Positions 55,214 through 64,000 of a stretch of 64,000 bases of DNA are shown piece by piece. The position numbers and the translations under genes were made by a program. Source of the stretch: Mytilinidion resinicola (lineage: Eukaryota > Ascomycota > Dothideomycetes > Mytilinidiales > Mytilinidiaceae); NCBI RefSeq assembly GCF_010093595.1, contig NW_022985450.1, forward strand, positions 950,154 through 1,014,153, given 5' to 3'. How positions within the stretch are numbered: position 1 is the stretch's first letter; the number at the start of each line of letters is the position of its first letter. The notes below the pieces were generated by a model that had not been told where the DNA came from, searched no databases, and saw nothing but the letters and a program-made list of their open reading frames with translations.

Positions 55214-56183
55214 CTAGAAGTAGCCTCCATCTACGTTGACCACCTGGTGTCATAGTTAGCGATATGAAGTACCATAGAAGAGATGGGAAGACCTACCGAT
55301 GCAGTGATGAAGCTTGCCTCGTCACTGAGCAAAAATAAAATGGTCTTCGCTATCTCCTCCGCTTCACCAATTCTACCCAATGCTGTGGTCGCTAGGAACG
55401 CTTCGCGTGTGGTGCTCGGGGTCGCAGTTAATGCTGTGGCTACCACACCTCTACACGCTATTAGCCTTCGTTTCAATCCACCCTTAGATGGATCTTACGG
55501 TGCCACAGCGTTCACTCGAATCCCTTGCTTGCCAACTTCTTTTGCCGCAGTCTTTGTGAGTCCGATGACTCCCCATTTACTAACTACATATCTATTGTTC
55601 TTCGTTAGCAGCTGTGGAAAGCGATGACGTAGGTAGGATCTAGAATCTACGTACGGAGAGCAGTTTGGTGGTCCGTATTGTCCAGCGGTACTAGCAGCAT
55701 TGACGATGGATCCAGGGCCCTTTATAGCTTGCAACTGTGCTCTCAGACAGTTCTTTACTCCGTCTAGATTCGTCTTCATAATCATGTCCCAGTCATCATC
55801 CTCAAGAGTGGTAAGGCCAAATCTTCCAACTGGAGTCTTTCGGGTTGCTGCTATCCCGGCCATGTTTGCGGCCCCTGTTTCTCTCAGTACTGATATCGGA
55901 ACCAAGATCTGGTATGTCAGAACGTACCATGTAGACTCCCGAATTTATTAACCACCGCCTCTGTCGCACTATCGACCGCTTCACGGCTTTGGACGTTACA
56001 GGCCAGAGCAAGACAGCTGCCTCCCGCTTTTTCAATCTCTGCGGCCACCTCATCTGGTGATCGAAGATCGAATAGACCGACATTCGCGCCTTGTTGCCCC
56101 AGCAGGATAGCAGTTGATCGACACATCCCGGACGATGCACCCGTGACTATAAATGTCTTTCCCGCGAGACTTTTGTACGACAT
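55214..56183 (-). CDS. Short-chain dehydrogenase/reductase
   Basis: Five exons (56183-55928, 55874-55655, 55591-55499, 55450-55297, 55243-55214; introns 48-63 nt) give exactly 250 residues, the usual length. The nucleotide-binding motif TGASSGMC differs from TGxxxGxG by Cys in place of the last Gly. Asp in GLFDLRS suggests preference for NAD(H). The structural Asn motif (ANMAG), the catalytic Ser in IVNAASTAG, the YVVSK catalytic pair, and then VAPGVVATAL and the terminal VVNVDGGYF are all present after splicing. The enzyme would oxidise or reduce an alcohol/ketone. It sits between the prenyltransferase and an intact P450 and is divergent from the latter, which suggests shared pathway control over 406 bp. 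Confidence 0.9.
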
Positions 56184-56589
56184 GTTGAAAGAATTCTTCT
56201 TTGGTTTTTTCTCTCGTGTTTTGTTCTTCGTGACTTCGGATTTCAGTCAGAAATCAATATTTCTGCTTTCAGCGGTGTCGCTTCGGTGCTGCTTGAACTG
56301 AGGACAACGCAAGCTCCTCCACAAACAACTACAACAATCCAACCCAAGACCCCACGTTTCCGCGTGCCCCTCATCAAAGCCACTAAATACCCCGCATAAA
56401 GCCGTTTATGGTTCCGCGAAGCATCCCACCAGATTTCCAGTTCTTAATCCCGCGAGAGCCAATGAGAACAATGCCTTTTCCGGTGACATTCCGGAACCAC
56501 CTTTTTTGGACCTTTGTATATCGCGACTCACGACATTTCTGCCGCTCTAGATTCAGCATTCAGTTCAAGCCAGCTCATCTCTTCGCGTC
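56184..56589. promoter_or_regulatory. Divergent promoter of SDR and P450 genes
   Basis: 406 bp between divergent start codons. A run of paired CCGG/GGAA words lies near 56490-56500; no site can be assigned. Confidence 0.35.
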
Positions 56590-58640
56590 ATGGAGGCAGT
56601 CAAGTCTGACCCAAGAGTGACAGCGGCAGTTTCAGCGGGAGTGCTAGGGTTGGTGTCGCATCAGATTTTCAAGCGCAATGAACCGACGGTGTAGTGAGTT
56701 ATGGCGATCTCGAAAACGAGGTATGAGGAAACTGATTGTGCACTAGTTCATTCGCAAACCATGTGCTCATTGTCAATGCTGGATTGACCATACTATACAA
56801 GTATTTGCAAGGGAGCGTCGACCAACTTGCCGTAGTAGCGCTTGTAGATTTCTTTGTCTATCTTTTTACACTGAGGCAAGTCCACAATGAAGAACCGAAT
56901 CAATCGAGTCAGCGGTGCTGATGGGTTTATAGCTCGAGCATAGTACTGTATCGAGTCTTTTTCCATCCGCTCAACCAATACCCCGGCCCTATCCTCTGCA
57001 AAATCACCAGATTCGCATCCAGCTGGCATGTCATGACTCGCGATTCCCATGAGTGGCAGATTTCGCTTCACAAGAAGGTATGAATTCGGATGCGTCAATG
57101 AACATTGCATACTGAGAATTGCAGTACGGAGACGTAGTCCGTCTCTCCCCAAATGAACTCTCCTTCATATCCGCATCCTCAGTCGACCAACTCCACGGCA
57201 GCAAAGCCGGAAGGCTAGCCCGTGGGCCCTTCTACTCTGGCGACCCCAACCGACCAGCCGATTCTATGCTCTCCACTCAAGATCTCAACGAGCATAGATG
57301 GCGGCGCAAGACATGGGAGCGAGGGTTCGGCAGCAAGCAGCTTCGCGACTTTGAGCCGCGTGTCATTCGCCTGTTGGACATACTGGTCTCACAGCTTCGA
57401 GAGCGCGTTGGGAGTAAGTCAAACTCCTTGCCCAAGATGCACAGATATTCACAAGATTCGGTTAGCAACCCAGAACATGACCCGCTGGTCTGAATATTTC
57501 GCTTACGACGTAATGTCTGACCTCGCCTTTTCTGAGGACTTCGGAATGTTGAAAGCAGCCAAACCGCATCCATACATACCCGCGCTCCACGATGCCACCA
57601 GACTGCTCGTCATCGCGTCTCAAACTCCCTGGATCCGGCCTCTGATGCCCTGGTTCCCAGTTGAAGCGCAGTCGAAGAGGGCAGGGAAAGAGTTTGCGCG
57701 GATCTCGAGGGAGACGTATTTGAGGAGGAAGGCGAGAGAGGTCAAGGAGCCAGACATGTATGAGTACATCGCGTCGCCAGATAGGTCGGGGCCAAGGCCG
57801 CTTACTGAGGCGGAGGTTGTGGCGGACTCAGCGCGTAAGTATGCACTTGAGGCCTGAAAGATTTCGTACTGACAATAGGACAGTCCTGATTGCCGCTGGC
57901 GCGGTGTCGACAGCTCTCAGCATCACATTCATGTTCTTCCATCTGCTGCAAGACCCGAAGCAGATGGCGCGTCTGCAAGCCGAAATTGACAGCTGTTGGG
58001 ACGGCGTGACGCCTCTCGACGTGACTATGCTGGGTAAGCTTCGTCCACTCTGCTCTCACTCCCTTTTAAGCCGAACTTTCGCTCTTCACATCCCAATCTT
58101 CCGTCCTATTTCATCTATGTACCCTTTACTAGCCATTCACTTTCCCTCCTCTAACGCCCTCTAGCACCCCAACGCGCCCCTTACCTCGACGGCTGCATCA
58201 ACGAATCCCTCCGCCTGTGGCCCCCCGCCCCGAACGGGATGCAGCGCCGCACCCCTTCCTCCGGCATCGTCGTCGACAACCGCTTCATCCCGGGCGGCAC
58301 CCAAGTCTCCAACCACACGATGGGCATCCAACGTGACGCGCGGCACTTCACCAACCCCGATGCCTTCATCCCAGAGCGCTGGATCGATAGCGAGCGCCCT
58401 GCGGACTGGCACCACGATGTGCGGGCGTTTATCCCGTTCACGATCGGGCAGTTTGCATGCTTGGGGAAGAATCTGGCGTATCAGGAGCTGCGGCTGTTTA
58501 TGGGGGGTGTGGTGAGGAACTTTGAGTTTGCGTTTGCGGAGGGGTTTAGGGCGGAGGTGTTTGAGGGGCAGATTAAGTTTAAGGGGACTTTCTTGATTGG
58601 GGAGTTGCCGGTTGTGTTTAGTGATAGGAAGGCGGGTTAG
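56590..58640 (+). CDS. Cytochrome P450, tryprostatin B 6-hydroxylase-like group
   Basis: Seven exons (56590-56693, 56747-56875, 56933-57077, 57125-57413, 57466-57834, 57884-58033, 58165-58640) encode about 553 residues. Two or three N-terminal membrane helices precede SIVLYRVFFHPLNQYPGP. KKYGDVVRLSPNELSF and MTRWSEYFAYDVMSDLAFSEDFGML follow. The ExxR motif is ESLRLWPP, then FIPERW, and the heme loop is PFTIGQFACLGKNLA with the Cys ligand present. This text resembles the fungal subgroup that contains tryprostatin B 6-hydroxylases. Helix I reads AAGAVSTALS: the conserved acid-Thr pair is Val-Ser. The second intron (56876-56932) uses a GC donor (GAG/GCAAGT). It lies in a putative metabolite locus with UbiA and SDR genes. 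The substrate is unknown. Confidence 0.9.
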
Positions 58641-59478
58641 GAGGGATGAAGGGGTGAGAAAACGGCCTGAGGGACTTCAGAGATATTTGGAAGTGGAATA
58701 TATGGGATGGTGTAGAGGCTGCTACTGGAGAGCAGTGATGTGTGTGGTGTTCAGACATCGCAGAATTATAGGCGTCCTCAAAGTCTCTACATCATCGTAC
58801 GCAGATTTCTGGTACTACACAGGGACAGCCCAGACAGCGGTAGAACAGTTTGCTCAGGCTTATATCTAGGCGTTTTATGCCAGGGTTCTTGCCAGTGGAT
58901 GAACAGCAATAATGGGAATTACGAGTGTGTACAATATGCAGCGCTTGATGGAGGGCTATTTGGGAGGCTAGGTGAGAGGCAAAAAAGTCACCCCACCACT
59001 GATTTTCATGGACATTGACGTTCTATTATATGGTAGGGCAACCGTACCATATTAATCTTCCACCTTATTAACTTGGAATCTTATTAATCTAAATCACTCG
59101 GTGCTCCACACTTCACTGCGAGCCAAGACCTACTCACTTTAGTAGGAGTGAAACGACCCAACCATGTAAATTTGAGCCACTTCAATATTTTACTCGAATG
59201 AGTTTACAATCAAAGAAAGGTACTCTGAAAGGGTGTAAAGAACTTCCCATTCTAGATGAGGGAACGCTACTGCACGTGCTGCTATTTGGCGCCTCAGGCG
59301 TCTAGGATTCCCCACCCGTGCGTCGATGACCAGCGATTGGAACGGCCACCTCTCTGACGGCACGCGCCTCCAACCTTCGATATCAACACCACGCGCCACA
59401 CTCACGATCCGCCACTCGAATGCCCGGGGAGCTGCAGATGGCTGCTTGCACCCTTAATTGCCCTCCTCTCCCGTAGCG
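58641..59478. other. Intergenic between P450 and SMP-protein gene
   Basis: About 840 bp. No coding or repeat signal beyond an A/T-rich segment around 59030-59100. Confidence 0.45.
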
Positions 59479-62400
59479 ATGGTGACGTTATCCGCCTTCG
59501 TCTTCATCTACGTGCTCGGCGGCATCAGCTTCATCCCACTTGTAGTGGCGGCAATACTCCTCCACGCCCACTTCACATTCCCTACTCGAGCTCCCGAAGA
59601 ACCTCTAGACGGGGCTGCGGCGTTTTCTGCGAGGGATGCCGAACAACAGCGTCGTGACCTCAACACGGACGAGGATAACCTGCCAGAAGAGCTCAAACCT
59701 CGCGCCCACGAGCCAGATGTTGCCGCCGGATACTTTGCAGTCTGTCGAGAATATGTACCGGGTGGTGTGAATGGGAAACCTCCGGAGAGGACCACGCCGG
59801 CGGGCGTGGTGGTCGCCAACGAAAGCCCCAGCGTGTACCAAAGCATGTATAGAAGCATCTTTGACCGCAACAAGGGCCAGCCACCTTCCCTGGATAGTGC
59901 CAACGGGAAGACTAAGAAGGCTAGGAATGTCTTCTTCGTCGTGTTGAGGTGCGCACCCACTACTCGCTTCATGTGGAGTAAGCTGATTGTTTAATAGACA
60001 CGGCCACTTGATGCTCTATGACGACTCCGAACAACTCGACGTGCGCCACGTCATATCCCTCGCATACCACGATGTGGATGTCTACGCCGGAGGAGAAAAG
60101 ATACCAGAGGGAGAGCTTTGGATCAAGCGGAACTGCATTCGACTGACAAGGCGGAAGGTTGTTGGGGATATAACGGATGAGGCGAAACCATTCTTCTTAT
60201 TCTCTGACAATTGCTCAGAAAAGGAGGATTTCTACCACGCTATGCTCCAGAACCAGGAGCGGAACAAGACGTCGCCTCAAAATCCACCGCGACCCTTGCT
60301 GTTCGAGACAGCCGATATTGTTAAGCTGGTTCAACAGCTTCACGCCAATGAAGAGAACCTCCAAACTCGGTGGATAAACGCCTTGATTGGACGATTATTC
60401 CTTGCCATGTACAAGACCGCCGAGATTGAAGATTTCATTCGAATGAAGATCACAAAAAAGATAGCTCGCGTTCCGAAACCCGCGTTCATCAACAGTCTCA
60501 AGCTGCAAAAGATTGATATGGGAGACTTGCCGCCGTTCATCACCAATCCAAAACTTAAGGAATTGACTGTAGATGGAGACCTGACGATTGAAGCCGACGT
60601 CAAGTATAAAGGTAGCTTCCGTCTGGAGATCGCAGCTGTTGCCCGTATCGAGCTAGGATCACGTTTCAAGCCTCGCGACGTCAACCTCGTTCTTGCAGGC
60701 CTTCTCAAAAAGCTAGAAGGCCATATTCTGATCAGAATGAAACCACCGCCAAGCAACCGACTATGGATTTCATTCGAAACCATTCCAAAGATGGACATAT
60801 CCATTGAGCCAATTATCAGCTCCCGGCAAATCACATATGGAGTAGTTTTACGAGCAATCGAAAGTAGGATACGAGAGACTATCGCCGAAACACTTGTCTT
60901 ACCCAACTGGGATGATATCCCATTTCATGATACCATGCTGCAGCGCTTCCGAGGCGGTATGTGGGCTGATGATTCAAGACTTCGGCCCTTTGGAGACCAT
61001 CAAACCGAGGCAGCTAAACATGGGCTTGCTGATGAGATCGATAAAGATTCGGACTCCGAGGAGTCCATACCGCCTCCCACTCTGAGCGCAAAAGATAAGA
61101 CCATGAGCCTGCCGATTCTCGTAGACACGCCGCCAAAAGGATTGGTTTCGCGAAAAGGAGCCAACTCGACTATTTCTTTGGATGATAGCGTAGGCGTCAC
61201 TTCAGGAGCAGAGGCTAGGCAAAGAAAACACCCCAAAATCATCCGGTCTGGCTCGTTTGCCTCGGCGAGTAGTCCAGTAGTTAATTTGGATTCATCGACG
61301 GTAGAAGCTTTGCGTGCTCACGCTCCGCAGGGTGGCCAAGATGCAGCGAGCGCGATGAAGATCATATCCTCTCGCTCGCCCCCGACGTCTCCTTTCGAGT
61401 CGCCTGTCGGCTCTCCTGATCCACCAAGCCTCATTTCACAGCGATCGAAGAAGAATAGCGTGTCATCGGTGCGGTCAACACCGAGCCGCACTGAAGATGA
61501 ACAAGCATCGGCAGACTTTGATGCTTTAGTGGATCGCACTGGCTCGTTGCTAAAACGATCCAGCGCTGGTAGCTTGACTGGCACTTCCGACGATGTTTCC
61601 TCTCATAGTAACACGCCGACAGGTCTGAAACATGCACATACAACGGCGTCAGTCAAGAGCAATCTCTCCAACGCCGAAAAGCGACAAGCGCTAAACCAGA
61701 CCTTGAATTCTGCTACCGCAGCTGCGAAGAAGTGGTTTGCAAACCGGCAGCAGGGTGGAAACTCTACTGCAGATTCTAGCCTCTCCCACCATCGATCAAC
61801 CGCCAGCTCCAGCTCAGTCTCTCAAGAAACCCTGGTCGACACCTCGAGTAACCCCTCCTCCACCCAGCAGTCCAGCGAAAGCGACTCTCACAAAAACGGA
61901 GACCGCCCCGGCTCCACCGCACAACCCATCGGCCGAGGCCAGCCCCTCCCACCACCCGGAACCCCCCTCCCCTTCCCCGAGAACCGCAAGTCCAGCTGGG
62001 TGGTCCCCGGAGCGGCCGCTCTAGCGAGTATCGCGAAACGGAAGCCCCTCCCGCCGCCTGCAAAGTCGCCCACCGCTACCTCCACACCGCTCGCCACCCA
62101 GTCACCGGGGAAGAGCCCTGCGTTTTCCTTCCCCAAGCAGTCCACATCGCAGGATCATCTCCCCTTCGATATGCCGTCACCAGGGCATCATAGATCGAAC
62201 TCGCACCGCGCGGTGCCGAACCCGCCGCTGCCCCCGAGGCGGAAACGGGTCTCGAATGCGGGGCTGAATCAGGATGTGGGGGGGTTTGGGGAGGGCTTGA
62301 TGGTTGTGGAGGCGCCGGTGTCGGATACCAGTACGCCGAATAGTCCGTTGAAGGAGCGGCATTCCAGGGAGCACGACGACGGTGATCGTGTTGAGGAGGA

Positions 62401-62587
62401 AGAGGGGGAGAAGACGAAGACGCCGCAGGAGGAGAGTCCTAGTCTTGATGAGGTGGAGGAGGGAGTCTTTCAGGCGATGGATCTGGAGTCTAGGAAGGAG
62501 GGCGAGGCTCCCCCGGAAAGTGGATTGGGTGGGTTGGAGAAGAATCCGTGGGGAGAGGAGGGTGAGGCGGAGGAGAAGCCTGTCTGA
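59479..62587 (+). CDS. NVJ2: SMP-domain lipid-transfer protein, Nvj2/TEX2 family
   Basis: Two exons (59479-59948, 59998-62587; 49-nt intron) give about 1019 residues. An N-terminal membrane helix (FVFIYVLGGISFIPLVVAAILLHAHF) anchors the protein in the ER. A PH-like region follows: HGHLMLYDDSEQLDVRHVISL, then GELWIKRNCIRLTRR. The SMP domain begins near residue 285 (LQTRWINALIGRLFLAMYKTAEIEDFIRMKI). It contains DMGDLPPFITNPKLKELTVDGDLTIEADVKYKGSFRLEI and ends near LPNWDDIPFHDT. These domains move lipids at nucleus-vacuole and ER-Golgi contacts in yeast Nvj2. The last 450 residues are Ser/Pro-rich and disordered with an acidic end. The ATG at 59479 places the helix at the very N-terminus. Confidence 0.93.
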
Positions 62588-64000
62588 ATGCCGAGAGAAA
62601 GAATAAAAGGGGTTTATTCTTGATGCTCTGCACTCCATCCATGCGATATCATGATGGGTATCATATCCTCAGCGCCGAATCTGACGTCTTTCCCGAACCT
62701 GGTCAGCCATGACGCCGCATCGCCGTAGGTATAAAGTAGGGTCACGTAAGGAAAGCGGCTGCGGACGCAGCTGTGTGGTTCATTCAACGAGGTAGCGTAA
62801 GCGCTGCTTCCAGGGCGAAAGGAAGGAAGGAAGGGCCACTGTACTAGTAGACGGACAGGTTTTTTCTGATGCGGCAAAATGGCGTATACGTGGTTTCAAA
62901 CTTATCTCTAGCCCAAATTAGGTCGGATAGGGACGTTCACGGGCGTCTTGGGCGGGGATAAAGAGGATACGAAACCGGGGGATACGGTAGTTTTACTTCG
63001 AATCTTAATCATATCACTACTCTATCATTCCTAGCTCTTGTTGCAACTGTGTCATTTGGGCAATTTTCAGGCGGTCTCTGTCTCGGTATCCTCATGTTTT
63101 CACTATGAGAGAGTTCGAACTATATGTCTCACGTGCCCATCACCGCCCGGCTGACTAACACCCGCTTTCCTCTGCCTGTAAAAACCACCGCTGCTTCTTG
63201 GACCTTTGAGCTTCTTCTGCAGGACGGGGTCGGTGGGATGCCAAAAAGCGCTTCGGAGAGCAGAATGGCCGGTTGGGTTGGGTTGGGGATCAAACTGGAC
63301 GTACGGGAAGACTTGATGAGCTTGAAACCAACCAATCCACTCACAAACCAATCACTTGCCAGCCGTTACCCCAATGTGTGGGGTTTATTCGTGGGAAAGG
63401 CGGGGAAATTCTCTACATCACGCTTGAAAAGAGGTACCTTTTTTTTTTAATTCATGTTTGTTGCATTCAGTCTATCTCCCGTGGTTTTGCTTGTTTGCGT
63501 CGAAGCAATCTAGGACGGAACATGTAGCTGTGCTAGTGCTAGGCGAGATTTACTCCATGGCGAAGCCCGCAGTGTTCTCCAGTCTCGCAAGTGAATGACG
63601 CCGAGTCGACTCGTTCGTGAAGACAGGGAGAAACCTATCCCAACCTCGGTCCCCAGCCATTCATCACATCCCCACAGCCCACCCATTTCCTCTACAAGCA
63701 AGCAGTCCACCGCAGAAAAGAAGTCCACCATCGTATCCACTCCCTCGGTGATTCGACCTAGGCGCGTATTGCTCGCATGGCCATCAGGTAGCGAAATCCC
63801 ACTCATCCACCCCCACCCCCATCTGTCACGTGCCTAGAAGCACGCAGAGACCCCGAAACCCAATACACACACCATCATTCAGGGGCCTCGACAAAAAAAG
63901 CCTGTCAGAAGAAAACGTCCAGGCAAAGGCTGTGGAAAAGATAGTAGCAGGAAACTTGACTGCTCAATATGACACAGCACAGCACCGCTAGGGAAGCAAC
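62588..64000. other. Terminal 1.4 kb without supported gene
   Basis: Short open frames on both strands (for example 63510-63806 minus and 63595-63837 plus) are antisense to each other and lack domains. A T9 tract lies near 63440. A gene beyond the window may have its promoter here. Confidence 0.4.

Noticed and set aside
57414..57444. 31-nt intron ending at the first AG in the P450 gene
   Set aside because: It is too short for efficient splicing. The AG at 57465 gives a 52-nt intron and a better match to the family (RVGTTQNMTRW).

Overview
This window looks like nuclear DNA of a filamentous ascomycete (Pezizomycotina). The genes carry short GT-AG introns of about 45-130 nt and sit on both strands. 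They belong to fungal families: Zn2Cys6 and zinc-cluster-less regulators, a fungal annexin, a fungal-type fused phytoene synthase/lycopene cyclase, fungal P450s and a fungal GPCR. I cannot fix the class or species from the sequence alone. Exon coordinates below were derived by hand from splice signals, reading phase and family conservation.

Layout. 0-5 kb: a multi-spanning membrane protein (81-1307), a transcription-factor-like gene without a zinc cluster (2066-3740, minus) and a beta-carbonic anhydrase (4545-5078). 5.1-7.8 kb holds no gene I can support. 7.8-16 kb is ordinary core genome: a fungal zinc-binding protein, an acetyl-CoA transporter (SLC33A1 type), a CENP-O/Mcm21 kinetochore protein and an annexin. 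16.9-19.2 kb is decayed: a 2-oxoglutarate/Fe(II) oxygenase pseudogene followed by a 551 bp element with long terminal inverted repeats. 19.6-22 kb: an LPxELR-type protein overlapping tail-to-tail with GPI2 (PIG-C).

22.5-31.7 kb is the centrepiece, a compact photobiology cluster. A microbial rhodopsin, phytoene desaturase and the bifunctional phytoene synthase/lycopene cyclase are all on the minus strand. A carotenoid cleavage oxygenase is transcribed divergently from the last of these. Together they can make carotene, cleave it (probably to retinal) and supply the rhodopsin chromophore. The arrangement matches the car cluster known from Fusarium. The rhodopsin keeps every carboxylate expected of an outward proton pump.

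33-45.7 kb: a 1047-residue Ser/Thr-rich surface protein with four Cys modules, a Cys-rich single-pass membrane protein, a Zn2Cys6 regulator, a Baeyer-Villiger monooxygenase and a 7TM receptor whose reading frame looks broken. 45.9-48 kb is transposon debris (a 238 bp pogo/Fot-type MITE and a Ty3/gypsy remnant). 48-51 kb has only small unplaced ORFs.

51-58.6 kb looks like a decaying secondary-metabolism locus: a 5'-truncated P450, a disrupted UbiA prenyltransferase, an intact short-chain dehydrogenase and an intact seven-exon P450 with a GC-AG intron and an unusual oxygen-binding helix. 59.5-62.6 kb encodes an Nvj2/TEX2-type SMP lipid-transfer protein. The last 1.4 kb shows no supported gene.
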